Source: Niastella sp966212235 (GTDB lineage: Bacteria; Bacteroidota; Bacteroidia; Chitinophagales; Chitinophagaceae). From it: 64,000 nucleotides of DNA. The notes below the pieces were generated by a model, which was not told the origin of the DNA, did no database searches, and saw only the letters and a list, made by a program, of their open reading frames with translations. The stretch spans positions 248,001-312,000 of the forward strand of contig CBIHPP010000002.1 of the NCBI GenBank assembly GCA_966212235.1, given 5' to 3'. The translations under genes were made by a program, and so were the position numbers. Below are positions 63,351-64,000 of this stretch, in pieces (position 1 is the first letter of the stretch; every line of letters starts with the position of its first letter).

Positions 63351-64000
63351 TCAGTATATGGAAAGGTAACGGCTGATCGATCTTTCAAAGAGAGCACGGG
63401 CGCCTTCAGCAATATTCATCCACTCAAAAGCTCCATACATAGCGTCGAATGGCAGGGGGTGCACTCGTTCATATATAAGTTCAATGTCTTTTTTGGGGAG
63501 GGGAATGTGATTGGGGTAACTATACATGAAGGCCATGTGCCGGCGGCTGGGGGCCACATAAATGCTGTCGCCGGTAAGTAAACAACCTGCTCTTCCATGA
63601 TCAGGTAAATGGAGTATGGTGCTTCCGGGAAAGTGTCCGCCTACGTGTACAATACTAATATTATCCCAAAGTGTTTTTATACTGCCCGACCACGATTCAA
63701 TATATCCTCCCGGATCTTTGACCCACTCCCTATCATTGGCGTGTAAATAAATAGGACAGTCGAAAGCGGTAGCCCAGTCCTGCATTAAACTATAATAATG
63801 CGGATGTGAAATAACAATGGCCCTGATGCCTCCCAGTGATCTGATAAAGGCAATGGTTTGATCGTCGATAAAAGGTAAACAATCCCATAATACATTGCCG
63901 GAAGAAGATAGAACCAAATGTGCCTTTTGTGCAATGGCAAATGCCGGCGTTATTCTTAAATCGTATATAGTAGATTGCAAGCGGGAAAAACGAATGCTGC
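63351..64000 (-). CDS. metallo-beta-lactamase-fold hydrolase, start outside window
   Basis: At least 216 residues, open to the window edge. A TTG at 63980 could be a start, but the frame continues upstream with matching sequence, and I recall relatives having an N-terminal extension, so the 5' end probably lies outside. The fold is seen in FAIAQKAHLVLSSSGNVLWDCLPFID, VISHPHYYSLMQDWA (in place of the HxHxDH site, so the second pair is weak), VGGHFPGSTILHLP and LLTGDSIYV. Substrate unknown; it lies upstream of the sigma factor on the same strand, separated by 368 bp. Confidence 0.8.
   Translation of the reverse strand, partial: SIRFSRLQSTIYDLRITPAFAIAQKAHLVLSSSGNVLWDCLPFIDDQTIAFIRSLGGIRAIVISHPHYYSLMQDWATAFDCPIYLHANDREWVKDPGGYIESWSGSIKTLWDNISIVHVGGHFPGSTILHLPDHGRAGCLLTGDSIYVAPSRRHMAFMYSYPNHIPLPKKDIELIYERVHPLPFDAMYGAFEWMNIAEGARALFERSISRYLSIY

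Noticed and set aside
1..64000. tRNA, rRNA or known riboswitch
   Set aside because: Gaps were read by eye on both strands and no cloverleaf with a TTCGA-type arm or recognisable riboswitch core was found; a covariance-model search would be needed to exclude small RNAs.

Overview
The window looks like chromosome of a Bacteroidota member, most likely a Chitinophagaceae-type soil bacterium (Niastella/Chitinophaga-like). The reasons are three SusC/SusD outer-membrane uptake pairs, an ECF sigma/FecR pair, DUF1735, DUF6520, DUF3467, GH92 and sulfatase families, general absence of Shine-Dalgarno sequences, and several TAnnTTTG-type -7 boxes before genes. This is judged from gene content and motifs only; no database search was possible. 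No tRNA, rRNA, CRISPR array, prophage or intact insertion sequence was seen.

Layout. 1-9000: a cut-off deoC, two metal-dependent amidohydrolase-type proteins, a lipoprotein cytochrome c, a DUF1080 lipoprotein, and a minus-strand group with two methyltransferases and a small membrane protein. 9063-20852: housekeeping genes (secA, dprA, a TPR/PD40/OmpA envelope protein, queE, folD), then two overlapping GTG-started genes for outer-membrane barrel proteins, the second with a helix-hairpin-helix domain. 21296-32284: two enzyme-free SusC/SusD loci that share leader boxes and are separated by three consecutive strong hairpins. 32418-37253: DUF3467, radC, prs, rplY, pth and an FAH-family hydrolase. 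37486-43602: a fused alpha/beta E1 dehydrogenase, a transposase-derived protein that has lost its catalytic residues, a CDF metal exporter, a class A beta-lactamase-like lipoprotein and a purine nucleoside phosphorylase.

43782-50075 is a glycan-degradation block: a sulfatase translationally coupled to its own formylglycine-generating enzyme, then a GH92 mannosidase followed by a LacI-type regulator, with a perfect 15-bp palindrome (candidate operator) before the GH92 gene. 50142-53073 holds a multi-PAS histidine kinase and a YtxH/holin-like stress pair.

53810-62982 is the least explained part and the best candidate for an undescribed system. Two paralogous small secreted cysteine-containing proteins (DUF6520-like) flank a MauE/DoxX-type redox membrane protein. 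They converge on a minus-strand sigma factor - FecR - SusC (with STN signalling domain) - SusD set. The window ends inside a metallo-beta-lactamase-fold gene.
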